A stretch of DNA of 64,000 nucleotides, from positions 81,835,525 to 81,899,524 of the forward strand of contig CM043958.1 of assembly GCA_014529385.2 (NCBI GenBank), in the 5' to 3' direction. Shown here piece after piece: positions 45,085 through 56,476 of the stretch. Position numbers and translations under genes: made by a program. The notes beneath the pieces were generated by a model. The model worked only from the letters and a program-made list of their open reading frames with translations. It did no database searches and had not been told where the DNA came from. Every line of letters begins with the position of its first letter. Position 1 is the first letter of the stretch. The stretch comes from Adiantum capillus-veneris. Taxonomy: Eukaryota > Streptophyta > Polypodiopsida > Polypodiales > Pteridaceae.

Positions 45085-46374
45085 TGTCATATTAATCAAT
45101 ATCTAATTCTCCTAAATGATTTTCTCATATTAAACTGATCATTTAATGTGGGGAAGTGCCAGGGGAGAAAAAGCTAGAATATTCGTTAAGCTAGCAGACC
45201 GGCCACAATAGGGATCCAAAGGAGGGAAAATAGGGATCCAAAGGGGGGGCCAACTGCAAAAGAGCCATGTGCAACAATGGGCTAAAAAGACCCTAAGGTT
45301 CAGCCCATTAAGACTTGCAAAATGCTAAGGTTCCAAAATTCAAAGGTTGTGTCCAAAGGTCAACCCTAGGGGAAATTGGATGCTTTGTGTGTAACTAAAA
45401 AGTCTTTGCATATCCCTACATGGGAGGGGGCGAGCCCTTCTTCTAGGGGATGAGAGAGAAAGTCACACACACACACACACACACAGAGGCTCCGTTTACA
45501 CAAAGGGAATTAGGGACACATGTCAGCTCCCTAGCCCAGATGCCCACAAGGTGTGCCAATTTCCTATTGGATGGCCTTGAAGGTGGACCAATGAGAATTA
45601 GGCTAGAGTAAATCTAGTTTAATTAATTTAAAAACACTTAATAAAAGAACCAATGAGAATTAAGTCTCCTAGAAGACTATTGGACAGTCTCCCAAGGGGT
45701 CCAATGAGCATTTAGGAGCCCAATGGCTTGCCTGATTCTTATTGGCCAGGAGGCAAAGGGGTCCAATGAGAGTTTAGTTTAATTATTAAATTACCTAAAG
45801 CTCTCGCAAAAGGGGAAAGGGGGGCACATGTCAAAAGGCTATCAATTATGCTGCTTAATAGTCATTGGCTTGACTTGGGGAGGGCCAACGAGGCTGGAGC
45901 AAGAGCAAATAGCAAGAGGGCTCGCCCAAGAGAGAGAGGGGGCTGATTTTTGCAAGGCATTATCACACACACACTCACACAATCTCATGTGTGAAGAAAG
46001 AAAAGACTATCCCTTGCCAAGCTTTAATGGAGAGCTCATCACCTACTCCAAGCTTGTGAGACAGAAGCCTACATCGACACACTCTTGGCTTGTGGATGCA
46101 AATCCAACCAAGAGCCAAGCTTCAATGCATGCTCATCTCCTCTACCAAGCTAATTACTAAGCTAAAGCTATGCTAATATGAGTGATTATGTGAGGAGATG
46201 TACATCTTTCTCGTAAGATACTCCTTCTTCCTCTCAATCTACTCTCATACCCTGCTAGCTCTCACCATCTTCGAAGGTGTGTGAGGTCTTGGGTCTGAGA
46301 ACGGGGATAACTCAAGTTGTGTTTGCTAAGTGTTTTGCTTAGTGCATAAAGCTTTCATCTTCATTGCACTAGCT
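45085..46374 (+). mobile_element. B-type 5' LTR, left-hand 1.29 kb
   Basis: Starts TGTCATATTAATCAATATC, shares its first 231 bp with B1's 3' LTR, then continues as a diverged reverse-oriented homologue of the A LTR (CACACACAC tract at 45463-45485, CACTCTTGGCTTGTGGATGC, TCTTCGAAGGTG). Ends CTTCATTGCACTAGCT, where an A LTR (TGTAATGG) begins. Its missing end is the piece at 12582-12890: with AGCT counted once, the join has the same 15-base spacing (CTTCATTG to AAGGAAC) as the intact A LTR. 1290 + 305 bp equals the A LTR length. Confidence 0.88.
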
Positions 46375-49300
46375 TGTAATGGAATTTGCCTATTCAATTT
46401 GAGAGTAGCGGAATTTAATGAGAGTACTTTCAAGAAATGATTTTGTGAGCATAGTGGGTAGACATAATTGAAGATAGCAACATAATTATAGCAATTAGTT
46501 AACTTGGCATGGACAATACTTTTGCAAGAGAGAGAATTTAGAGAACATGACAACAGTTGAGGACCGGATTTATGTGGAGCCGGTCCCCCCTCCAATAGGC
46601 ATTTGTATTATGATTTCTCCTATAAAGAGAGACTTGTTACAATACATTCTTTGTGTTCCTTGTGACCTAGGTGAAGCAATGAAGATGGAAAGCTTCATGC
46701 ATCACCAACATAACATAAACTTGAAGAAAGCTTTAACTATCCCAAGCCTCAGTCCCAAGACCTCAAACACCTTCGAAGGTGGAGAGAGAGCTAGCAGGGA
46801 ATGAGGGTAGGGAAGAGGAAGAAGAAACATTTCGTAGGAGAAAGAATTAGTTCCTCACTTATCATACTCTTGTTGCTAGCATACATAATAGAATAGTAAT
46901 GAAGAAGAAGGAGATGGCAAGCTTAAGCATTGAAGCATGGCTCTTGGTTGGATTTGCACTCCATAGCCAAGAGTGTTGGTGTAGGCTCTCAACATTTACT
47001 TGCTTGGAGAGGGAGCTCTTCCACTTTGCATAGCACACAATGAGAGTGCTTGTGAGTGTGTGTGGGTGAGTTTACCCCCTAAGCACCCCCCTAGCTTGCT
47101 TGGGTCGACCCCCCCTTGTAGCTCATGCTTGAAGCTCATTGGACCCCTCCAGGCCTAGCCAATCACAAGCAGAAGCCATTACAAGCAACAGGGATAGCCT
47201 TGGGACAAGTGTCCCCCTTTCCCCTTTGAGAGAGAGGACTTGATAAATTCAAAAACAATTAGATAATTCAAGTAATTTATCATTGGACCCCTTTGAAGCC
47301 TAGCCAATAGGCTTCAAGCAACACATGAAGGTAACATGGGTAGGGACCTGACATGTGTCCTTGCTGCCTCTTCAAGCTGGGGCTTCCCTTGTGAGTGTGA
47401 GTGTGTGTGCTCTCTCTAATCCCTAGGAAAAGGGCTCGCCCCCCCTCTTGTAGGGATGCTTTTGACTTTAGGAGCTCAACCACCTTAGTCATCAAGCATG
47501 ACAAAGCACTTGGACTAGGGGGTATTCCCACAGCATCTCAGGCAAGCATGTCAAGGAACCTCAAGCACCTTAATCAAGCGGCAAGTCAAGCACCTCAAGC
47601 ATGGAGTAAGTCAAGCACCTCAAGCACCTTAATCAAGCACCTCAAGCAGGAAAAACACCTCAAGCACGACAAGCACCTCAAGCAGGACAAACACCTCGAG
47701 CTTGGGCCGGGTTCCCACCTCAAGCTCAGCCCTAGCTTACCTAAGGTCAAAGGACTTTTACACACATTATTGGAGGTCTTCAATGAAGCTAACCCTAAGG
47801 TCTTATGCTCCATTGGTTAGCCTTGCTCTTGATAGACCATCTCCCATTTGGGCCCCTTTACTATTGGCCCCGTGTTGAGATAGATCTATAAGCACATATC
47901 TATATCTTAACACTTGTTCTCCATTAAGTGATCAATTTAATATGAGAAAATCATTTGGGTTGGTTAGATATTAGATTTTATGACATTACCTCTCTCTTGA
48001 AATCATAGTCGTCCTCGACTATGAGGTAGAAGAGATAAAGGCTTAGTCATTAGTCAATCGTACTTAGCGGGTAGAGGATCCCTTTTTTACCCTACGACAT
48101 CTTTCCAAGATGGATGACTAATCCATTTGGTGCTTGGGAGACATAGCTGCCGCAAGCATGTCTGCTCTTTAGTCCATTTCATTCTCCCAAAGTAGAGTGA
48201 CAAATTCTACTTGGTGTTTGAGAGACGTCGTCATCACAAACATGATTCTAAGCATGCATACTAGTTAAATTTGTGCACTTGGTGTTTGAGAGACGTCGTC
48301 ATCACAAACATGATTCTAAGCATGCATACCTTGTCAATGGAATTTGCCTATTCAATTTGAGAGTAGCGGAATTTAATGAGAGTACTTTCAAGAAATGATT
48401 TTGTGAGCATAGTGGGTAGACATAATTGAAGATAGCAACATAATTATAGCAATTAGCTAACTTGGCATGGACAATACTTTTGCAAGAGAGAGAATTTAGA
48501 GAACATGACAACAGTTGAGGACCGGATTTATGTGGAGCCGGTCCCCCCTCCAATAGGCATTTGTATTATGATTTCTCCCATAAAGAGAGACTTGTTACAA
48601 TACATTCTTTGTGTTCCTTGTGACCTAGGTGAAGCAATGAAGATGAAAGCTTCATGCATCACCAACATAACATAAACTTGAAGAAAGCTTTAAATATCCC
48701 AAGCCTCAGTCCCAAGACCTCAAACACCTTCGAAGGTGGAGAGAGAGCTAGCAGGGAATGAGGGTAGGGAAGAGGAAGAAGAAACATTTCGTAGGAGAAA
48801 GAATTAGTTCCTCACTTATCATACTCTTGTTGCTAGCATACATAATAGAATAGTAATGAAGAAGAAGGAGATGGCAAGCTTAAGCATTGAAGCATGGCTC
48901 TTGGTTGGATTTGCACTCCATAGCCAAGAGTGTTGGTGTAGGCTCTCAACCTTTACTTGCTTGGAGAGGGAGCTCTTCCACTTTGCATAGCACACAATGA
49001 GAGTGCTTGTGAGTGTGTGTGGGTGAGTTTACCCCCTAAGCACCCCCCTAGCTTGCTTGGGTCGACCCCCCCTTGTAGCTCATGCTTGAAGCTCATTGGA
49101 CCCCTCCAGGCCTAGCCAATCACAAGCAGAAGCCATTACAAGCAACAGGGATAGCCTTGGGACAAGTGTCCCCCTTTCCCCTTTGAGAGAGAGGACTTGA
49201 TAAATTCAAAAACAATTAGATAATTCAAGTAATTTATCATTGGACCCCTTTGAAGCCTAGCCAATAGGCTTCAAGCAACACATGAAGGTAACATGGGTAG

Positions 49301-50301
49301 GGACCTGACATGTGTCCTTGCTGCCTCTTCAAGCTGGGGCTTCCCTTGTGAGTGTGAGTGTGTGTGCTCTCTCTAATCCCTAGGAAAAGGGCTCGCCCCC
49401 CCTCTTGTAGGGATGCTTTTGACTTTAGGAGCTCAACCACCTTAGTCATCAAGCATGACAAAGCACTTGGACTAGGGGGTATTCCCACAGCATCTCAGGC
49501 AAGCATGTCAAGGCACCTCAAGCACCTTAATCAAGCGGCAAGTCAAGCACCTTAAGCATGTAGTAAGTCAAGCACCTCAAACACCTTAATCAAGCACCTC
49601 AAGCAGGAAAAACACCTCAAGCACGACAAGCACCTCAAGCAGGACAAACACCTCGAGCTTGGGCCGGGTTCCCACCTCAAGCTCAGCCCTAGCTTACCTA
49701 AGGTCAAAGGACTTTTACACACATTATTGGAGGTCTTCAATGAAGCTAACCCTAAGGTCTTATGCTCCATTGGTTAGCCTTGCTCTTGATAGACCATCTC
49801 CCATTTGGGCCCCTTTACTATTGGCCCCGTGTTGAGATAGATCTATAAGCACATATCTATATCTTAACACTTGTTCCCGTTTATTCTCCCACATTAAGTG
49901 ATCAATTTAATATGAGAAAATCATTTGGGTTGGTTAGATATTAGATTTTATGACATTACCTCTCTCTTGAAATCATAGTCGTCCTCGACTATGAGGTAGA
50001 AGAGATAAAGGCTTAGTCATTAGTCAATCGTACTTAGCGGGTAGAGGATCCCTTTTTTACCCTACGACATCTTTCCAAGATGGATGACTAATCCATTTGG
50101 TGCTTGGGAGACATAGCTGCCGCAAGCATGTCTGCTCTTTAGTCCATTTCATTCTCCCAAAGTAGAGTGACAAATTCTACTTGGTGTTTGAGAGACGTCG
50201 TCATCACAAACATGATTCTAAGCATCCATACTAGTTAAATTTGTGCACTTGGTGTTTGAGAGACGTCGTCATCACAAACATGATTCTAAGCATGCATACC
50301 T
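46375..50301 (-). repeat. Higher-order repeat, copy 1
   Basis: LTR-spacer-LTR-spacer dimer, 3927 bp. Its first LTR keeps the true terminus TGTAATGG directly beside the AGCT target duplicate, so this is the original insertion edge. Confidence 0.92.
47986..48331 (-). repeat. 346-bp array spacer (first of four)
   Basis: A 3' UTR with polypurine tract at its left. It contains a 68-bp tandem duplication (TTGGTGTTTGAGAGACGTCG at 48211 and 48279) absent from A1, and ends GCATGCATACCTTGTC before AATGGAATTT of the next LTR. The other spacers are 49956-50301, 51914-52259 and 53884-54229. Truncated before pol. Confidence 0.9.
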
Positions 50302-53300
50302 TGTCAATGGAATTTGCCTATTCAATTTGAGAGTAGCGGAATTTAATGAGAGTACTTTCAAGAAATGATTTTGTGAGCATAGTGGGTAGACATAATTGAA
50401 GATAGCAACATAATTATAGCAATTAGTTAACTTGGCATGGACAATACTTTTGCAAGAGAGAGAATTTAGAGAACATGACAACAGTTGAGGACCGGATTTA
50501 TGTGGAGCCGGTCCCCCCTCCAATAGGCATTTGTATTATGATTTCTCCCATAAAGAGAGACTTGTTACAATACATTCTTTGTGTTCCTTGTGACCTAGGT
50601 GAAGCAATGAAGATGGAAAGCTTCATGCATCACCAACATAACATAAACTTGAAGAAAGCTTTAACTATCCCAAGCCTCAGTCCCAAGACCTCAAACACCT
50701 TCGAAGGTGGAGAGAGAGCTAGCAGGGAATGAGGGTAGGGAAGAGGAAGAAGAAACATTTCGTAGGAGAAAGAATTAGTTCCTCACTTATCATACTCTTG
50801 TTGCTAGCATACATAATAGAATAGTAATGAAGAAGAAGGAGATGGCAAGCTTAAGCATTGAATCATGGCTCTTGGTTGGATTTGCACTCCATAGCCAAGA
50901 GTGTTGGTGTAGGCTCTCAACATTTACTTGCTTGGAGAGGGAGCTCTTCCACTTTGCATAGCACACAATGAGAGTGCTTGTGAGTGTGTGTGGGTGAGTT
51001 TACCCCCTAAGCACCCCCCTAGCTTGCTTGGGTCGACCCCCCCTTGTAGCTCATGCTTGAAGCTCATTGGACCCCTCCAGGCCTAGCCAATCACAAGCAG
51101 AAGCCATTACAAGCAACAGGGATAGCCTTGGGACAAGTGTCCCCCTTTCCCCTTTGAGAGAGAGGACTTGATAAATTCAAAAACAATTAGATAATTCAAG
51201 TAATTTATCATTGGACCCCTTTGAAGCCTAGCCAATAGGCTTCAAGCAACACATGAAGGTAACATGGGTAGGGACCTGACATGTGTCCTTGCTGCCTCTT
51301 CAAGCTGGGGCTTCCCTTGTGAGTGTGAGTGTGTGTGCTCTCTCTAATCCCTAGGAAAAGGGCTCGCCCCCCCTCTTGTAGGGATGCTTTTGACTTTAGG
51401 AGCTCAACCACCTTAGTCATCAAGCATGACAAAGCACTTGGACTAGGGGGTATTCCCACAGCATCTCAGGCAAGCATGTCAAGGAACCTCAAGCACCTTA
51501 ATCAAGCGGCAAGTCAAGCACCTCAAGCATGGAGTAAGTCAAGCACCTCAAGCACCTTAATCAAGCACCTCAAGCAGGAAAAACACCTCAAGCACGACAA
51601 GCACCTCAAGCAGGACAAACACCTCGAGCTTGGGCCGGGTTCCCACCTCAAGCTCAGCCCTAGCTTACCTAAGGTCAAAGGACTTTTACACACATTATTG
51701 GAGGTCTTCAATGAAGCTAACCCTAAGGTCTTATGCTCCATTGGTTAGCCTTGCTCTTGATAGACCATCTCCCATTTGGGCCCCTTTACTATTGGCCCCG
51801 TGTTGAGATAGATCTATAAGCACATATCTATATCTTAACACTTGTTCTCCATTAAGTGATCAATTTAATATGAGAAAATCATTTGGGTTGGTTAGATATT
51901 AGATTTTATGACATTACCTCTCTCTTGAAATCATAGTCGTCCTCGACTATGAGGTAGAAGAGATAAAGGCTTAGTCATTAGTCAATCGTACTTAGCGGGT
52001 AGAGGATCCCTTTTTTACCCTACGACATCTTTCCAAGATGGATGACTAATCCATTTGGTGCTTGGGAGACATAGCTGCCGCAAGCATGTCTGCTCTTTAG
52101 TCCATTTCATTCTCCCAAAGTAGAGTGACAAATTCTACTTGGTGTTTGAGAGACGTCGTCATCACAAACATGATTCTAAGCATGCATACTAGTTAAATTT
52201 GTGCACTTGGTGTTTGAGAGACGTCGTCATCACAAACATGATTCTAAGCATGCATACCTTGTCAATGGAATTTGCCTATTCAATTTGAGAGTAGCGGAAT
52301 TTAATGAGAGTACTTTCAAGAAATGATTTTGTGAGCATAGTGGGTAGACATAATTGAAGATAGCAACATAATTATAGCAATTAGCTAACTTGGCATGGAC
52401 AATACTTTTGCAAGAGAGAGAATTTAGAGAACATGACAACAGTTGAGGACCGGATTTATGTGGAGCCGGTCCCCCCTCCAATAGGCATTTGTATTATGAT
52501 TTCTCCCATAAAGAGAGACTTGTTACAATACATTCTTTGTGTTCCTTGTGACCTAGGTGAAGCAATGAAGATGAAAGCTTCATGCATCACCAACATAACA
52601 TAAACTTGAAGAAAGCTTTAAATATCCCAAGCCTCAGTCCCAAGACCTCAAACACCTTCGAAGGTGGAGAGAGAGCTAGCAGGGAATGAGGGTAGGGAAG
52701 AGGAAGAAGAAACATTTCGTAGGAGAAAGAATTAGTTCCTCACTTATCATACTCTTGTTGCTAGCATACATAATAGAATAGTAATGAAGAAGAAGGAGAT
52801 GGCAAGCTTAAGCATTGAAGCATGGCTCTTGGTTGGATTTGCACTCCATAGCCAAGAGTGTTGGTGTAGGCTCTCAACCTTTACTTGCTTGGAGAGGGAG
52901 CTCTTCCACTTTGCATAGCACACAATGAGAGTGCTTGTGAGTGTGTGTGGGTGAGTTTACCCCCTAAGCACCCCCCTAGCTTGCTTGGGTCGACCCCCCC
53001 TTGTAGCTCATGCTTGAAGCTCATTGGACCCCTCCAGGCCTAGCCAATCACAAGCAGAAGCCATTACAAGCAACAGGGATAGCCTTGGGACAAGTGTCCC
53101 CCTTTCCCCTTTGAGAGAGAGGACTTGATAAATTCAAAAACAATTAGATAATTCAAGTAATTTATCATTGGACCCCTTTGAAGCCTAGCCAATAGGCTTC
53201 AAGCAACACATGAAGGTAACATGGGTAGGGACCTGACATGTGTCCTTGCTGCCTCTTCAAGCTGGGGCTTCCCTTGTGAGTGTGAGTGTGTGTGCTCTCT

Positions 53301-54229
53301 CTAATCCCTAGGAAAAGGGCTCGCCCCCCCTCTTGTAGGGATGCTTTTGACTTTAGGAGCTCAACCACCTTAGTCATCAAGCATGACAAAGCACTTGGAC
53401 TAGGGGGTATTCCCACAGCATCTCAGGCAAGCATGTCAAGGCACCTCAAGCACCTTAATCAAGCGGCAAGTCAAGCACCTTAAGCATGTAGTAAGTCAAG
53501 CACCTCAAACACCTTAATCAAGCACCTCAAGCAGGAAAAACACCTCAAGCACGACAAGCACCTCAAGCAGGACAAACACCTCGAGCTTGGGCCGGGTTCC
53601 CACCTCAAGCTCAGCCCTAGCTTACCTAAGGTCAAAGGACTTTTACACACATTATTGGAGGTCTTCAATGAAGCTAACCCTAAGGTCTTATGCTCCATTG
53701 GTTAGCCTTGCTCTTGATAGACCATCTCCCATTTGGGCCCCTTTACTATTGGCCCCGTGTTGAGATAGATCTATAAGCACATATCTATATCTTAACACTT
53801 GTTCCCGTTTATTCTCCCACATTAAGTGATCAATTTAATATGAGAAAATCATTTGGGTTGGTTAGATATTAGATTTTATGACATTACCTCTCTCTTGAAA
53901 TCATAGTCGTCCTCGACTATGAGGTAGAAGAGATAAAGGCTTAGTCATTAGTCAATCGTACTTAGCGGGTAGAGGATCCCTTTTTTACCCTACGACATCT
54001 TTCCAAGATGGATGACTAATCCATTTGGTGCTTGGGAGACATAGCTGCCGCAAGCATGTCTGCTCTTTAGTCCATTTCATTCTCCCAAAGTAGAGTGACA
54101 AATTCTACTTGGTGTTTGAGAGACGTCGTCATCACAAACATGATTCTAAGCATCCATACTAGTTAAATTTGTGCACTTGGTGTTTGAGAGACGTCGTCAT
54201 CACAAACATGATTCTAAGCATGCATACCT
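50302..54229 (-). repeat. Higher-order repeat, copy 2
   Basis: 3928 bp, near-identical to copy 1; visible differences are TCCCATAAAG against TCCTATAAAG and GAATCATGG against GAAGCATGG. Confidence 0.92.
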
Positions 54230-55842
54230 TGTCAATGGAATTTGCCTATTCAATTTGAGAGTAGCGGAATTTAATGAGAGTACTTTCAAGAAATGATTTT
54301 GTGAGCATAGTGGGTAGACATAATTGAAGATAGCAACATAATTATAGCAATTAGTTAACTTGGCATGGACAATACTTTTGCAAGAGAGAGAATTTAGAGA
54401 ACATGACAACAGTTGAGGACCGGATTTATGTGGAGCCGGTCCCCCCTCCAATAGGCATTTGTATTATGATTTCTCCCATAAAGAGAGACTTGTTACAATA
54501 CATTCTTTGTGTTCCTTGTGACCTAGGTGAAGCAATGAAGATGGAAAGCTTCATGCATCACCAACATAACATAAACTTGAAGAAAGCTTTAACTATCCCA
54601 AGCCTCAGTCCCAAGACCTCAAACACCTTCGAAGGTGGAGAGAGAGCTAGCAGGGAATGAGGGTAGGGAAGAGGAAGAAGAAACATTTCGTAGGAGAAAG
54701 AATTAGTTCCTCACTTATCATACTCTTGTTGCTAGCATACATAATAGAATAGTAATGAAGAAGAAGGAGATGGCAAGCTTAAGCATTGAAGCATGGCTCT
54801 TGGTTGGATTTGCACTCCATAGCCAAGAGTGTTGGTGTAGGCTCTCAACATTTACTTGCTTGGAGAGGGAGCTCTTCCACTTTGCATAGCACACAATGAG
54901 AGTGCTTGTGAGTGTGTGTGGGTGAGTTTACCCCCTAAGCACCCCCCTAGCTTGCTTGGGTCGACCCCCCCTTGTAGCTCATGCTTGAAGCTCATTGGAC
55001 CCCTCCAGGCCTAGCCAATCACAAGCAGAAGCCATTACAAGCAACAGGGATAGCCTTGGGACAAGTGTCCCCCTTTCCCCTTTGAGAGAGAGGACTTGAT
55101 AAATTCAAAAACAATTAGATAATTCAAGTAATTTATCATTGGACCCCTTTGAAGCCTAGCCAATAGGCTTCAAGCAACACATGAAGGTAACATGGGTAGG
55201 GACCTGACATGTGTCCTTGCTGCCTCTTCAAGCTGGGGCTTCCCTTGTGAGTGTGAGTGTGTGTGTGCTCTCTAATCCCTAGGAAAAGGGCTCGCCCCCC
55301 CTCTTGTAGGGATGCTTTTGACTTTAGGAGCTCAACCACCTTAGTCATCAAGCATGACAAAGCACTTGGACTAGGGGGTATTCCCACATGCATCTCAGGC
55401 AAGCATGTCAAGGCACCTCAAGCACCTTAATCAAGCGGCAAGTCAAGCACCTCAAGCATGGAGTAATTCAAGCACATCAAGCACCTTAATCAAGCACCTC
55501 AAGCAGGAAAAACACCTCAAGCACGACAAGCACCTCAAGCAGGACAAACACCTCGAGCTTGGGCTTGGTTCCCACCTCAAGCTCAGCCCTAGCTTACCTA
55601 AGGTCAAAGGACTTTTACACACATTATTGGAGGTCTTCAATGAAGCTAACCCTAAGGTCTTATGCTCCATTGGTTAGCCTTGCTCTTGATAGACCATCTC
55701 CCATTTGGGCCCCTTTACTATTGGCCCCGTGTTGAGATAGATCTATAAGCACATATCTATATCTTAACACTTGTTCCCCATTAAGTGATCAATTTAATAT
55801 GAGAAAATCATTTGGGTTGGTTAGATATTAGATTTTATGACA
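54230..55842 (-). repeat. Fifth array LTR, 3' LTR of A2
   Basis: 1613 bp. First half carries the CAACATTTACTTG variant of units 1 and 3, second half the GTGTGTGTGTGCTCTC and GAGTAATTCAAGCACATC variants of the window's first LTR, so it looks recombinant. It serves as 3' LTR to the A2 pol at 58938-62318. Confidence 0.88.
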
Positions 55843-56121
55843 TTACCTCTCTCTTGAAATCATAGTCGTCCTCGACTATGAGGTAGAAGAGATAAAGGCT
55901 TAGTCATTAGTCAATCGTACTTAGCGGGTAGAGGATCCCTTTTTTACCCTACGACATCTTTCCAAGATGGATGACTAATCCATTTGGTGCTTGGGAGACA
56001 TAGCTGCTGCAAGCATGTCTGCTCTTTAGTCCATTTCATTCTCCCAAAGTAGAGTGACAAATTCTACTTGGTGTTTGAGAGACGTCGTCATCACAAACAT
56101 GATTCTAAGCATGCATACTAG
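55843..56121 (-). mobile_element. A2 3' UTR, left of insert X
   Basis: Matches 5247-5524. Interrupted at CTAG by insert X; continues with TTAAATTTGTGCAC from 58858. Confidence 0.85.
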
Positions 56122-56380
56122 TGAGGCGGTCCGGGGCGGGCAACAAGAAGAGCAACCTCTAGACACCCTTCAAGGCTCCCGTGCTGCTCAATGGGGCTGG
56201 GGCACAACACAACACAAACCAAAAAAACAAACCCCCAGCCAAATCCCAACTACACAAGGGGCACCACCTAGTTTAAGAGCGAACTAGGACGCAAAAGAGG
56301 AGAATCGTTAGAGCAACCCACAAACAGGCAAGGAATTTACACTAACCCTAATACCAATGGAACACTCTCACACACTAAAA

Positions 56381-56476
<96 letters not shown>

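Larger units (their letters stand above)
46375..55842 (-). repeat. Tandem array of five A-type LTR units
   Basis: LTRs at 46375-47985, 48332-49955, 50302-51913, 52260-53883 and 54230-55842, separated by four 346-bp spacers of A 3' UTR. Unit starts are spaced 1957, 1970, 1958 and 1970 bp. Units 1 and 3 share GTTCTCCATTAAG and CAACATTTACTTG; units 2 and 4 share GTTCCCGTTTATTCTCCCAC, a one-base deletion in GAAGATGAAAGC and AATATCCC. The array is therefore a two-unit higher-order repeat of 3928 bp, plus a fifth unit that resembles 1-1605 in its second half. No coding genes. Confidence 0.95.

Noticed and set aside
46375-55842. CRISPR-like or rDNA-like array
   Set aside because: Repeat unit is ~1.96 kb of LTR; no short direct repeats with unique spacers and no rRNA similarity.
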